Origin: BRHc4a sp049323755
GTDB taxonomy: Bacteria; Bacillota; Desulfotomaculia; Desulfotomaculales; Desulfocucumaceae
DNA: 64,000 nucleotides
Reading direction: 5' to 3'
Assembly: GCA_049323755.1 (NCBI GenBank)
Contig: JBMOPE010000006.1
Location: 62,001-126,000, forward strand
Positions within the stretch are counted from its first letter, which is position 1. Each line of letters begins with the position of its first letter. Below the pieces are notes generated by a model that did no database searches, had not been told where the DNA came from, and saw only the letters and a program-made list of their open reading frames with translations. A program made the translations under genes and the position numbers. Positions 1 to 9,365 of the stretch are shown here, in pieces.

Positions 1-2412
1 GGGCAACAGCCGGCTGTTTTGCAGCACAACACCCAGCTGGCGGCGGACAGACTGTACATCCAGGACGGCCAGGTCCTCCCCGTTATAATATACCGCGCCC
101 GATTCCGGGGTTTCAAAGCCCAGCAGCAGGCGTAAAAGAGTGGACTTGCCGCTTCCCGAAGGGCCGACAACGGCCACAAACTCCCCGGGGCGAATATGCA
201 GTGAAATATCCTGCAAAACCATCGGGCCGCCGGCATGGTAGCGGAAAAAGAGCCGGCTGATCTCGATCTCCCCAGTAAGGCTGCCCGGGTCCTCCCTGAC
301 TTCATTTACTTCCGGAGGAGTCTCCAGAATTGGCTTAAGCCTTTCGTAAAGGGGAACAATACTTAAAGAAGAGATTATTGTCGAGGTTAAGCCTGCCATG
401 GCTCCTAAAAATCCGGAAAACGCAGCAATGAAGGCTAAAAACTGGCCGGTTGACATCCTGCTTTCACTGGCCAGGCCCATTATGGAGAAAATAGCTATTG
501 AAACAATAAGCGGGTATACCGCATTAAATACCTCAAAATAATTAGATGTAGTCCTGGACTGATAGGTAAATTTTCTCTGTTCACTGAATGCTTTGGACCA
601 CAGGTAAAAAGCCCGGTTTTCAGCGCCGGCTACCCGGAACTTGGCGATGCCCCCCAGCACCTGCAATATCAGCCCGGATATCTTTCCTTCAATCTCAAGC
701 TGCTTTCGGGAATAACGGACCCCCAAATACCCCAGCACCAGAAAAACAGCCATATACAATATCACCAGTCCCGATGCCACCCTGGCCAGGCCTGCATCGT
801 AAAAAAACAGTAAACCCAGATTAAAGAAAGAAAAAATACCGTATAAAATTATAATTGTACCTGAGCCCGAAAGGATACGGATAATGGAGCTAATGCTGTT
901 CGCCCTGGAAGCCAGGTCGCCCGTCGAAAAACGCCGAAAAAAAGGCGCCGGCATATTCAACAGTCGGTCCCAGATAGCACTCTGCAGGCCGGAGTCTATT
1001 TTGCCTTCCAGCCGCAGCATGGCGATGGATTGAGATATCTGGAAGCCGGCGCCGGCTACGGCCCCGGCCAGTAAAAAGGCAGTTATTTGAAATAAATGGC
1101 CCCTTTCCGCAGACGGAATGACACTATCGAACAAAATCCCCGTAACTACAGGGGTCAGCATTCCCAATATCCCACCGGCTATCCCCAGGAGAATAATCAT
1201 GGCCATATCTTTTCTGGACCGGCCTGACAGCCCCAGGGTCAGCAAATCCATTACCGAAAGAGCACGGGCCGGGAAAGGCCGGTAAAAAACGTAGGCAAAG
1301 GGCTTTAGGGACCAGGCCAGCCCATTGTTCAAGGGATATTTTGTTTTATGCAAAGGATCATAAACCTCATAGCAGCACTCCCGGGCGGGAACCAGGGCCA
1401 CCGGACGCCCGTCTTCCTCCATGTAGGCCAGGAAAGGGCCGTTGTCCCGGCTCCACCAGTCCCCTTTAAGGATCACCCGGCGGACACGTATGTGTGACGC
1501 CCTGGCGATATCCTCCAGGGAATGCCCTGATCCGCCGCCCCGGCGAGGAGGCGCGGCAACCGCAATGCCCATACCTTCGCCTACCCGCCGGCAGGCCTGG
1601 AGCAAAGGGTCTTCGTCGCTGTCGTGCGGGAATTCTTCCCGCCTGGCCTTCGTCACTGAAGTCAGTTGATTCACGGCCTTTTGCACAAATTCCCGGTCTT
1701 TTATTTCTTTATTAACCAGTCTCCGGCGCTCTTCGGCCTCGTTCCGGTCACGCCGCCAGCGGATCAGTTCCAGGGCCAGGTGATGAAAATGTCGCAAAGC
1801 TGCCCAGGGATCATCCTCTTTTAAAAAGCCGGCGGTATCGGCCACGTAAAGCTTGCTGTTCGCCTGCGCAAAAACCCAGACACTGTCAGCGACCGGAAAA
1901 AACACTTCTTCTTCCAGGGCCGGCAAATGAGGGTTGGCCAGGAATTGCAAAACACCGGCCTTAGATTTGACCCAGAGGACTTTTTCTTCGGGCTTGAGAA
2001 AACATTCTTCCCAAACGGTAACCTCCTGTCCCGCCCGGAGTATTTCATACTTTTTCGGCGGCATATCCCTGCATATCCCTGCGGAAAGACCGGCAACCCA
2101 GCTTTCCAGCAATGCGCCCGGCAGTTCCCCTCGGCTTTTCGCAATTTCCCCAAAACGCGACTTTTCCATCCTCAGGATGCGGGTATCCGGATTGCACACG
2201 GCCAGCAACCCAAGTTTCTGGCCGTCACACGGCCCTAGGCCAAACATGGCCTGCCCGGCTTCAACATCAAATAGATGTACTCTTTGGCCGACTGCTTCGC
2301 CCCCTGCCACCGGAACGGAGAATACACTCACCCCGCCCTCGCAGACCAGCCAGATATTTTCCGGATTGTCAAGCAAGAAAGAAGTGTTGTTTTCAAATAC
2401 TTCTTTAATCAT
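1..2412 (-). CDS. NHLP-type bacteriocin exporter ABC transporter, second ATP-binding/permease subunit (3' end cut by window)
   Basis: An open frame of 804 codons runs without a stop from 2412 to the window edge. The first ~300 residues form a soluble domain with no recognised motif. About six membrane helices follow, then an ABC ATPase with Walker A GPSGSGKST near residue 750 and a Q-loop (LQNSR) just before the cut, so the signature, Walker B and the rest lie outside. This layout fits the second ABC subunit of NHLP/Nif11 peptide exporters (family TIGR03797 from memory), which pairs with the C39-bearing subunit encoded just upstream. Start choice: ATG at 2421 (ATGA overlap with the previous stop), 2418 and 2412 are in frame; 2412 has GGGGA at a good distance. 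It is the last visible gene of the exporter operon. Confidence 0.85.
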   Translation of the reverse strand, partial: MIKEVFENNTSFLLDNPENIWLVCEGGVSVFSVPVAGGEAVGQRVHLFDVEAGQAMFGLGPCDGQKLGLLAVCNPDTRILRMEKSRFGEIAKSRGELPGALLESWVAGLSAGICRDMPPKKYEILRAGQEVTVWEECFLKPEEKVLWVKSKAGVLQFLANPHLPALEEEVFFPVADSVWVFAQANSKLYVADTAGFLKEDDPWAALRHFHHLALELIRWRRDRNEAEERRRLVNKEIKDREFVQKAVNQLTSVTKARREEFPHDSDEDPLLQACRRVGEGMGIAVAAPPRRGGGSGHSLEDIARASHIRVRRVILKGDWWSRDNGPFLAYMEEDGRPVALVPARECCYEVYDPLHKTKYPLNNGLAWSLKPFAYVFYRPFPARALSVMDLLTLGLSGRSRKDMAMIILLGIAGGILGMLTPVVTGILFDSVIPSAERGHLFQITAFLLAGAVAGAGFQISQSIAMLRLEGKIDSGLQSAIWDRLLNMPAPFFRRFSTGDLASRANSISSIIRILSGSGTIIILYGIFSFFNLGLLFFYDAGLARVASGLVILYMAVFLVLGYLGVRYSRKQLEIEGKISGLILQVLGGIAKFRVAGAENRAFYLWSKAFSEQRKFTYQSRTTSNYFEVFNAVYPLIVSIAIFSIMGLASESRMSTGQFLAFIAAFSGFLGAMAGLTSTIISSLSIVPLYERLKPILETPPEVNEVREDPGSLTGEIEISRLFFRYHAGGPMVLQDISLHIRPGEFVAVVGPSGSGKSTLLRLLLGFETPESGAVYYNGEDLAVLDVQSVRRQLGVVLQNSRLLP

Positions 2413-2417
2413 TGTCA

Positions 2418-4616
2418 TCATTCCCCAATTAAATTAGCATAGGGGCCTTCAGCGTCCTTCATCTGTTCATGCGTTCCCCGCTGCGCTACCTTTCCCTTTT
2501 CCAGCACGATAATCTCGTCGCAATCCCGGATGGTGCTCAGGCGGTGGGCCACAACAATCAGCGTGCTCCCACGGCGCCTCATATTGTCGTTGATTATTTT
2601 TTCAGTAACCGGATCCAGGGCGCTGGTGGCCTCATCCAGAATCAGTATGGCCGGTTTGCCTGCCAGGGCCCTGGCTATCTCCATCCGCTGCTGCTGCCCT
2701 CCACTGAAATTGCGGCCGCCTTCCTCCACCAGGTGGTCGTAGCCGCCGTCCCTGGACGCTATATCCTCGTGTATACAGGCATCCCTGGCCGCCTGGACAA
2801 CATCGGCCTCGGCAATGGTGGAGTCCCAGAGGGTGAGGTTATCACGCACCGTTCCTTCAAAGAGTATAATATCCTGGTCCACCACGGACAGGGAATTGGT
2901 AATCAGCGGCCTGGGGATAGAGCTGCGGGGTTTGCCGTCAAAAAATATTTCTCCCGACCAGGGCTGGTACAGCCCCGCTACCAGTTTGGCAATGGTGGAC
3001 TTGCCGCTGCCCGACCCGCCCACCAGGGCAACCCTTGATCCAGGCCTCATCTTAAGGTTGAAATTCTCAATTAACGGGGGTTCCAGCCGACTATACCCGA
3101 ACGTGACATCTTTCAGCTCCAAGAAGCCATTAATTTTCACGGGCCCGGCAGGCAAACCTTCCGGCGAATCCAGGTCGGCCAGCCGGCTATCCACCTGATA
3201 GCGGAGCACGTCTTCCACCCTGTTTATATTTCCCTTCATTTCCTGCAGGGTGCTCCCCATTATTACCAGGCTGCGGACAGGCTCCAGAAAACTGCTCATC
3301 AGGCTCTGAAAGGCCACCAGCATCCCTATGGTTAGCTGTCCGTTCATCACATGGAGCCCTCCGATGGATATTATTAACATTACATTCAGGGTATCCAGGA
3401 AAAAGGGAACCACCGCCAGATACCCATTGGAAACACCCATTTCCTGTTCGGCGTTAACCACTTTGGCCTTGTAGCCCGCCCACCTGGCAAAAAAATCCGA
3501 CTCGTTGCCGCCGGCTTTTAACGTTTCAATTATCTGCAGCCCTGCCATGGAGGTGCCGAGCAGCTTGCCGCGATCTTGAAGAAGCTTTTGATTCTGGTCT
3601 TCTCTTTTGCGGGCCACAAACTGTAAATAGAGGATGTTTAAAAAAGCTATAAACAAGCCGACCAGTGCAAGCAGCACATCGTACCGCAGCATTAATACAA
3701 AATAAAAGGTGATAGCCATACAATCCAGCGCCGTGCGGGCCAGCCTGCCCGATAAAAACTGCGCCACCTGGTCGTTTATCTGCACGCGGGCGCCAATTTC
3801 ACCACTGTAGCGCTGGGCGAAAAACTGCATCGGCAGGCGGAGCACATGCCAGAAAAATTTGCCGGATGTGCTTAAAGCCAGCTTGGTCTCCATTTTCAAC
3901 AGGTAAAAGTTTTGCAGCCAGGTCAGGCCCATCCGCAAAAAGGCTGTCAGCCCCATCCCTATTAATAGAGGGAAAACCCAGCTTTTCATATTCTGCAAAA
4001 GTATATTGTCCACGAAAATCCGGGTAAAAACCGGGATAACAAGGCCGGGGAGCACCATCATGAGCCCGGCCAGAGTTAGGTAGGTCAGGTAATGCTCAAA
4101 CCCCTTAAGCCTGCTTTTCAGTGCCGGGATGATAGTGCTTTTTTCCCCGCCCTTTTGGAAGTCGGGACCGGGCTCAAAGGTCAGCGCAACACCGGTAAAA
4201 GAGTGGTCAAACTCCTCCTCGGTCACCCTTCTCGGCCCGGAAGCAGGATCATTTAAGTAAACTAAGCCTTTCTTAAAACCCTCCAGAACCAGAAAATGAT
4301 TGAAATTCCAGTAAATAATCATTGGCCCCTGGAATTTTTTTACCCTTTCCAGCTCCAATCGATATCCCGTTGCGCGCAGCCCATACTTGCGGGCTGCTTT
4401 TAGCAGATTGCCGGCCCTGCTGCCATCCCTGGAAACCCCGCATTCCAGCCGCAATTCTTCCAGAGGAACGAACCTGCCGTAATACCCCAAAACCATGGCC
4501 AGGGAAGCGGGACCGCATTCCACAGCCTCCATCTGTAAAACCGTGGGCACTTTAACCCGCTTAATTTTTTGTTTTAGTCCGGTAATTTTTCTCCAGTTGC
4601 CCGGCAAATTAAACAT
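2418..4616 (-). CDS. NHLP-type peptide exporter ABC protein with N-terminal C39 leader peptidase
   Basis: 732 residues. Residues ~20-150 are a peptidase C39 domain with catalytic Cys34 (EAVECGPASLAM), His107 (NFNHFLVL) and Asp123 (LNDPASG). Six membrane helices span ~160-440, and a complete ABC ATPase follows: Walker A GGSGSGKST, signature FSGGQQQRMEIARAL, Walker B ILILDEATSALD and H-loop VVAHRLST. Such proteins cut a precursor after a double-Gly-type site and export the core across the cell membrane. The two precursors in this locus end their leaders in GG or AG, which are suitable substrates. It lies 41 bp after the HlyD gene and is coupled to the second ABC gene, so the exporter appears complete (TIGR03796-like). 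Confidence 0.93.
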   Translation of the reverse strand: MFNLPGNWRKITGLKQKIKRVKVPTVLQMEAVECGPASLAMVLGYYGRFVPLEELRLECGVSRDGSRAGNLLKAARKYGLRATGYRLELERVKKFQGPMIIYWNFNHFLVLEGFKKGLVYLNDPASGPRRVTEEEFDHSFTGVALTFEPGPDFQKGGEKSTIIPALKSRLKGFEHYLTYLTLAGLMMVLPGLVIPVFTRIFVDNILLQNMKSWVFPLLIGMGLTAFLRMGLTWLQNFYLLKMETKLALSTSGKFFWHVLRLPMQFFAQRYSGEIGARVQINDQVAQFLSGRLARTALDCMAITFYFVLMLRYDVLLALVGLFIAFLNILYLQFVARKREDQNQKLLQDRGKLLGTSMAGLQIIETLKAGGNESDFFARWAGYKAKVVNAEQEMGVSNGYLAVVPFFLDTLNVMLIISIGGLHVMNGQLTIGMLVAFQSLMSSFLEPVRSLVIMGSTLQEMKGNINRVEDVLRYQVDSRLADLDSPEGLPAGPVKINGFLELKDVTFGYSRLEPPLIENFNLKMRPGSRVALVGGSGSGKSTIAKLVAGLYQPWSGEIFFDGKPRSSIPRPLITNSLSVVDQDIILFEGTVRDNLTLWDSTIAEADVVQAARDACIHEDIASRDGGYDHLVEEGGRNFSGGQQQRMEIARALAGKPAILILDEATSALDPVTEKIINDNMRRRGSTLIVVAHRLSTIRDCDEIIVLEKGKVAQRGTHEQMKDAEGPYANLIGE

Positions 4617-4657
4617 ATAGTCAATTCACTCCCTGAATATGCTTACCGCCGGCCGGG

Positions 4658-5530
4658 TTAATTTGCTGCGCCAATGGGAATGGCCAATTCAATAGGCCTG
4701 ACCTTTTTCAATATTATCTCCCCCTGGCAAAGGGTGCCTCCGTCAATCTTTACCGGCGGTCCTCCCCGGGAAGACCACTTATACCCGCTGATAGTGCCGG
4801 CGTCCGGCGTCAAATCCACATGCACCTCAACCGGAGTCCCCCGGCCTGAAAACTTTTCGGCCAGTTCCCTGCTGCCCAGCAATTTAATCATTCCTTCAGC
4901 AGCCACCGGAAATTCCGAAACCGATGTCACCCTGCCCAGCATATAGCCAAACTCTTCCCTTTTTACCACCGAGGGGGAAATCTGCACGTCCATGCCGGGG
5001 AGTATTCTTTTCCCTTCTTCCAGGGGAATATAAAGGACTGCCTCCAGCTCTTTCACATCCTGGCCCTTTATCTCAACGCTCATTAACGGTGCGCCGGGTT
5101 TAACCCACTCCCCTTTTTGAGCTATAACCTCCAGCACACGGCCTGAATAGGGGCTGACCACTCTGGAATGATTGGCAATTTCTTCAGGCATTGCCGGGTC
5201 GGCATTTTTCATCCATTCCGGGTTAAAAATCCTGGCCACCACCTCACCTTTACCGACCATTTCGCCGGCGGACACCTTGATGTCGGTGACCTGGCCCTCA
5301 ACTCCAAAGGCAATGCCGGCAACCCCTCCCTGGCTGATCATAATGCCCTGGCCCTGGACTTTTATGGGTATACTGCCGAATATCCCCCAAAACAAGGCTG
5401 TGGCAATGAAAAACCCCAGGCCCAGCATAGCAATCCAGCCCCTGGGCGAGACAAATGTTGTAAACGAATCCAATTGTTCAGGGGAGGAAAGTCTTTCCAG
5501 GGATACGTCACGAAATAACTTGGGTATCAT
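4658..5530 (-). CDS. HlyD-family membrane fusion protein of the NHLP exporter
   Basis: 290 residues. One membrane helix lies near residues 33-55 after a short cytoplasmic N-terminus; an extracellular part with a lipoyl/barrel-sandwich-type fold is suggested by VSAGEMVGKGEVVARI and the mirrored VSPYSGRVLEVIAQKGEWVK. Both halves of the biotinyl-lipoyl-like motif are present. HlyD partners link the two ABC subunits of these exporters to the outside (TIGR03794-like). The start ATG at 5530 has AGGGG eight bases upstream. It sits 24 bp after the cNMP/PBP fusion gene and before the C39-ABC gene, the usual grouping for this exporter class. Confidence 0.88.
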   Translation of the reverse strand: MIPKLFRDVSLERLSSPEQLDSFTTFVSPRGWIAMLGLGFFIATALFWGIFGSIPIKVQGQGIMISQGGVAGIAFGVEGQVTDIKVSAGEMVGKGEVVARIFNPEWMKNADPAMPEEIANHSRVVSPYSGRVLEVIAQKGEWVKPGAPLMSVEIKGQDVKELEAVLYIPLEEGKRILPGMDVQISPSVVKREEFGYMLGRVTSVSEFPVAAEGMIKLLGSRELAEKFSGRGTPVEVHVDLTPDAGTISGYKWSSRGGPPVKIDGGTLCQGEIILKKVRPIELAIPIGAAN

Positions 5531-5554
5531 ACGTTCAGCCCCTAAAGCTAAAAA

Positions 5555-7237
5555 TTAATGATGCGGGTACGTAAAATTACCGTTTTTTACCTGCTTAATA
5601 ACAATATCCTTGCCCAAAACATCACCATTTTGCGTAAAACTGTAATAGCCGGTCACTCCGGGCCATTTTTGCAATTCCCGCAGCTTGCCGGAAACTTTTC
5701 CGGCATCGCTGGAACCGATCATCCGCATGGCATCGGCCAGCAGTTTTACCGAGTCGTAACCCTGGGCGGCCATCATGCCGGGATCGACTCCAAACCTTTT
5801 CTTATAGCTCTCTACGAACCCTCTCACCTCCGGGCGCCGGTCAAGAGGATTGAATACTGAAAAGACGGTTATTCCTTCTAACGCCTGCCCCCCTATTGGG
5901 AAGAGGTCGGGGGAATCCAGATAACTACAGGCAAAGACAGGGGCGGCAATCCCCGACCTGCGGAGCTGCGAAATGAATTCCGCTCCTTCCGGCAGCGGCT
6001 CCGCCAGGAATATGGAATCAAAACCCATTATTCTCCACCGGGCCAGTACGCTCTCTATTTTTTCCGGGCCGAGGTAGTCGGACTGCCGGTCAACTATGTA
6101 AACACCCTGCTCACCGGCCCGGTTTTCAAAGGCATTGGCCAGGGCACGCCCGTGGTCGCTGTCGCCATAATAAATAACAGTCCTCTTTAAACCCTGCCTG
6201 GCTATGTATTCCGCCGCCAGCCCGCCGTATTCTTCCCCGCCGGGCATGTTCCGAAAAACATATTTGTATTCTTTCCGGGCAGCCGGCGGGACAAAGCCGG
6301 ACGGGGCCAGCATGATAATCCCCGCCCTTTCATAAACCGCAGACGCCGGGGCCGATATGTAGGGCTCCAGGTGTCCAATCACCGCCACTACATCCTCAGC
6401 TTCCGCAAAGGACTGGGCATTGGCCATTCCCCTGTTAATATTACCCTGGTCATCTTTAAAGTCAGCCCGCACCCTGACGCCCAGGACTCCGCCGCCGGAA
6501 TTCACCTCATCCACAGCCATCCGGACGGCATTCCTGAAGGAAGCTCCTTCCTGGCCGCTAAAGGACCCGGCAATCCCGATGACAATGTCGCCGTGGCCTT
6601 GTCCGTAATTCAACCAGGTGGTTCCCAGGTAAATAAAAAGCAGCACCAAAGCCAGGGCTCCAGAAAAAGCCAACCATAATTTTTTGCTTTTCACGATAAC
6701 TTTGGAAGGAACGGGAAGCGGCGGCTTTTTCTCCGCAGTAATAGCTTCTTTTTCTTTTTCCCTTTTTACCGGCTTCTCTGTCTGCGGTTCCTTATCGCCG
6801 CCCGGCTTGCTCTGTATCCTGGCCAGCCTCCTGGCCAGGATGGCGGCAAACTGAACGGCCAGGGAATTGTGTTCCAGCAATAATTCATCAAAACGGTCCT
6901 TGGACAGCCTTAGAACAGTTAAATCGGTAGCCGCCCGCACCCCCGCCGACCTGGGATCGCCGGTCAAGAGAGACATTTCGCCGAAGCATTCTCTCTCCCC
7001 AAGGCGGGCAAGCTCCCTTATCTCATCCCCTTCATTGATAAACACTACGGCGGTCCCGCGGACAATAATGTACAGGGAGTCACCAAACTCTCCCTGTTGG
7101 AAGATAACCTGTCCATCCTTATAATTAATCTCTTCCAGGGCGGGTACAAGTTTGGCCAGGTGCATGCGCTCAAGACCCGAAAACAGCGGGATTTCCAGCA
7201 AACTCAATTTATCCAGCCCTATATTGGTTACCTGCAT
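5555..7237 (-). CDS. cyclic-nucleotide-binding domain fused through one membrane helix to a periplasmic-binding-protein (LivJ-like) domain
   Basis: 560 residues with an unusual order. Residues ~11-140 are a CRP-type cyclic nucleotide-binding domain, including a phosphate-binding-cassette-like stretch (FGEMSLLTGDPRSAG). Residues ~141-185 are a Lys/Glu/Pro-rich linker. Residues ~187-208 are a membrane helix. Residues ~216-560 are a type I periplasmic binding fold of the branched-chain amino acid receptor kind (VIGIAGSFSGQEGASFRNAV, AVIGHLEPYISAPASAVYE). The sensory PBP would be outside and the cNMP domain inside. It is first in the exporter operon and has its own phased TTTA promoter. Inference: a ligand or peptide sensor linked to export or immunity. 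No DNA-binding or catalytic domain is visible. Confidence 0.8.
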   Translation of the reverse strand: MQVTNIGLDKLSLLEIPLFSGLERMHLAKLVPALEEINYKDGQVIFQQGEFGDSLYIIVRGTAVVFINEGDEIRELARLGERECFGEMSLLTGDPRSAGVRAATDLTVLRLSKDRFDELLLEHNSLAVQFAAILARRLARIQSKPGGDKEPQTEKPVKREKEKEAITAEKKPPLPVPSKVIVKSKKLWLAFSGALALVLLFIYLGTTWLNYGQGHGDIVIGIAGSFSGQEGASFRNAVRMAVDEVNSGGGVLGVRVRADFKDDQGNINRGMANAQSFAEAEDVVAVIGHLEPYISAPASAVYERAGIIMLAPSGFVPPAARKEYKYVFRNMPGGEEYGGLAAEYIARQGLKRTVIYYGDSDHGRALANAFENRAGEQGVYIVDRQSDYLGPEKIESVLARWRIMGFDSIFLAEPLPEGAEFISQLRRSGIAAPVFACSYLDSPDLFPIGGQALEGITVFSVFNPLDRRPEVRGFVESYKKRFGVDPGMMAAQGYDSVKLLADAMRMIGSSDAGKVSGKLRELQKWPGVTGYYSFTQNGDVLGKDIVIKQVKNGNFTYPHH

Positions 7238-7279
7238 AGCGTTTCTCTCCCAGGCTTCCTTTAGTGTTAATCAATTAAT

Positions 7280-7370
7280 ATTATAGCATCTGTTTATAAA
7301 CCGCTTCTTAATTTTTAATAAACTGTTTTTAAACCAATCTAAACTTCTCATAAAATTGAAATTAAATAAA
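7280..7370 (-). promoter_or_regulatory. phased TTTA-repeat promoter of the exporter operon
   Basis: Read on the minus strand there is an extended -10, TGCTATAAT (hexamer 7280-7285), and no -35 consensus. TTTA cores lie at 7297, 7319, 7330, 7340, 7351 and 7363 (plus-strand start of the TAAA complement), with a degenerate TTAA/ATTA near 7309. Spacing is 10-12 bp and the nearest repeat is exactly 15 bp from the -10 hexamer, as at the other five promoters of the locus. This suggests an activator binding one DNA face. Confidence 0.72.
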
Positions 7371-7448
7371 TCAAAACGAGAAGGAAAAATCAAACCTGAA
7401 AGAAGATGGAACTCAGGTAAACGAAAAAGCTGCCAGGCGCACAAAACA

Positions 7449-7471
7449 CCCCGGAAGAAAAACTTCCGGGG
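7449..7471 (-). terminator. hairpin terminator after precursor 1
   Basis: Perfect 9-bp arms CCCCGGAAG / CTTCCGGGG around a five-base loop, followed on the minus strand by TGTTTTG. It lies 38 bp after the stop of the first precursor gene and would separate that short transcript from the exporter operon. Confidence 0.65.
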
Positions 7472-7508
7472 TTAAATAATAGAATAATACTTATATGAGA
7501 TTCAACGT

Positions 7509-7823
7509 TTAAAATCCAACGTCCGACCGTAAGGGCGGCTCTATAGCAATTTGGCCCATGTTACAACTGCACCCGCCTGCAATGTTATCAAGCGCTCCGT
7601 CGGCTAATACTTCCTGGCTCATCGGTAATACAAGGTAGGCCATTTTTGGTGTTTCTTCAATTACTTTAATATCAATCTCCTTTGGGATTTCAACCCCGAA
7701 CTGAGCGATGGCCTTGTGGGGATCAGACATCAATTCCTTTTTAAACCCCTCGTCAGCTCCGGCTTTTTTGATGAGTTCTTCTTCAAGTTGCCTCCGTGTA
7801 AAGTTTATACCGTTCGTTTCCAT
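7509..7823 (-). CDS. NHLP-family RiPP precursor peptide 1
   Basis: 104 residues. The leader (1-84) has the nitrile-hydratase-alpha-like pattern FKKELMSDPHKAIAQFGV ... IKVIEETPKMAYLVLP and ends LDNIAGG, a classic double-Gly cleavage site at 83-84. The predicted core is residues 85-104, CSCNMGQIAIEPPLRSDVGF, with two Cys. It aligns without gaps to the second precursor at 16149-16463 over all 104 positions, with the leader conserved and the core not. The start ATG has AGGAGG ten bases upstream. It is transcribed from its own phased TTTA promoter and is followed by a terminator. The radical SAM gene lies just upstream on the same strand. Confidence 0.92.
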   Translation of the reverse strand: METNGINFTRRQLEEELIKKAGADEGFKKELMSDPHKAIAQFGVEIPKEIDIKVIEETPKMAYLVLPMSQEVLADGALDNIAGGCSCNMGQIAIEPPLRSDVGF

Positions 7824-7914
7824 AGCCTTATTACCTCCTTTTTATAAAGTAAAGCAGATCATAGAATTTTGTTCAAATAAAAAAGTCTGTGTACAAAACT
7901 CTAAGATCATAAAA

Positions 7915-7978
7915 ATTGTAACATTTTATTATAAATTTTTGGTAAACGCATGCTAACCGAAAATTAATTTTTAATAAA
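7915..7978 (-). promoter_or_regulatory. phased TTTA-repeat promoter of precursor 1
   Basis: Minus strand: extended -10 TGTTACAAT (hexamer 7915-7920). Repeat cores (plus-strand complement) at 7932, 7943, 7954 (TAAC), 7965 (TAAT) and 7975, with spacing 11, 11, 11, 10. The spacing pattern is identical to the GNAT promoter at 10311-10374. The element lies between the radical SAM stop codon and the precursor start. Confidence 0.75.
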
Positions 7979-7980
7979 TT

Positions 7981-9339
7981 CTATGTAACATCTCTTTTAC
8001 AACTGGTTTTTTTAAGATAGCAGGGCGTTTTTATTATTTGTTCAAGATAATCATCTGAAGGATTGCATTTTATTCGTTGGCCGTTAACTATTTCCGGGAA
8101 GCCGCAGCCTCCCATGCAAATGGGCAGCATCTTGCATTCCGGGCAGTGGTCATCAGCAAAAGGTTCCCTTAACAGCCAGCGAATTTCGTGCATCCGCTGG
8201 CTGTTGCTGCGGGTTTTAAAACTAGTGATATTTCCTACACTGGCTTCCTTTCGGCCTATTTCTTTCCAGCACTTATACATATCTCCATCCGGGGAAATGA
8301 CATATTCATCCAGGGTGCCGGCCCCACAGGCACCAATTAGCCTGGGGTAAAAACGGGTTTTCTCCATATTAAACTGTTTAAGCAGTAAAGTTTTATAAAA
8401 ATCCAATATCAGGTGTCTCGCCTTTTCCAAGGACAAAGTATTGCATTGATAATCATGGCACCCGGGTGTATCCGCAGTAACAAAGCCCAGATAGATGCGG
8501 ACATTCTTAAGATCGTTATCGCTAAGAATATCCAGGAGCTTATAAGTATCATCCATATTGGTTTTATCTGTATTAATCCTGAGCGTTACATCAAATCCTT
8601 CTTCTTCCAATAGCTTTATACCCTGCAGGATACGGTCGAAGGTAGGTTTATGACTTCCTTTGAGCATTCTTCTCCGGTTATGCACCTCCGGCGGGCCGTC
8701 CAGAGTAATTTGCAGGGAAGTAATTTTGCTGTCTTTCAGCTTATGTATGATTTTGGGATCATGAGCAATCAGGTAGCCGTTGGTAACCATCTTTGCATAG
8801 TAGGCTATTTTATTTTGAGCGGCGATATCAATCATTTTTTTTGATAATGCAAAGATTAAGTCTTTTTGCAGCAGTGGTTCGCCACCATACCAATAAATAA
8901 GTAATCGGTCTATCGTATTTGCTTTATTGGTTATAAACTCAAGCAAAGCCTGCTGCACTGTTTCAGACATCACTTTATCATCCCGGTTTTTTTCTGCCTC
9001 GCCGGGATGCTCAAAACAGTAAATGCAGTCGAAATTGCACTGCATAGTCGGGGCAATGGTTAAGGATAACTTGCTGCGGCTGTATTTACTACTGTTATAT
9101 AGTTTTTTTAAGATTAACAGTTCGTCAACAATATCATCAATCACAAAACCCCCTTGCTTCATGCAGTCAATAAACTGTTTCTCGTGGGGTGAGAGCGAGT
9201 TATAGTCAATCCAAGCGGCACTCAACAAATCGACGCAGGTCTTTTCAGTTTCCACCAATCCACCGGTCATGCTGTTATAAATTAGCATGTTGTCGGTGTG
9301 TTCAGCCGGCCAGATAAAGTTGTACCTGGAAGGTTTCAT
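7981..9339 (-). CDS. radical SAM/SPASM peptide maturase
   Basis: 452 residues. The radical SAM cluster motif CX3CX2C is at Cys101, Cys105, Cys108 (CNFDCIYC), followed by a GGEPL SAM-binding motif. The C-terminal SPASM region is Cys-rich (GACGAGTLDEYVISPDGDMYKC, then CPECKMLPICMGGC and later Cys), expected to bind one or two auxiliary [4Fe-4S] clusters. Proteins of this shape form thioether or C-C links in ribosomal peptides; the Cys in both precursor cores fit a sactipeptide/ranthipeptide-like chemistry, but the linkage cannot be read from sequence. It begins 26 bp after the GNAT gene and is probably co-transcribed with it. Confidence 0.9.
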   Translation of the reverse strand: MKPSRYNFIWPAEHTDNMLIYNSMTGGLVETEKTCVDLLSAAWIDYNSLSPHEKQFIDCMKQGGFVIDDIVDELLILKKLYNSSKYSRSKLSLTIAPTMQCNFDCIYCFEHPGEAEKNRDDKVMSETVQQALLEFITNKANTIDRLLIYWYGGEPLLQKDLIFALSKKMIDIAAQNKIAYYAKMVTNGYLIAHDPKIIHKLKDSKITSLQITLDGPPEVHNRRRMLKGSHKPTFDRILQGIKLLEEEGFDVTLRINTDKTNMDDTYKLLDILSDNDLKNVRIYLGFVTADTPGCHDYQCNTLSLEKARHLILDFYKTLLLKQFNMEKTRFYPRLIGACGAGTLDEYVISPDGDMYKCWKEIGRKEASVGNITSFKTRSNSQRMHEIRWLLREPFADDHCPECKMLPICMGGCGFPEIVNGQRIKCNPSDDYLEQIIKTPCYLKKTSCKRDVT

Positions 9340-9365
9340 CTTTTATCTCCTTAATTGGATGATCA

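Noticed and set aside
588..2437. Several plus-strand and other-frame ORFs at the left edge
   Set aside because: They are shadows of the long minus-strand ABC transporter frame, which is continuous for 804 codons with clear motifs.
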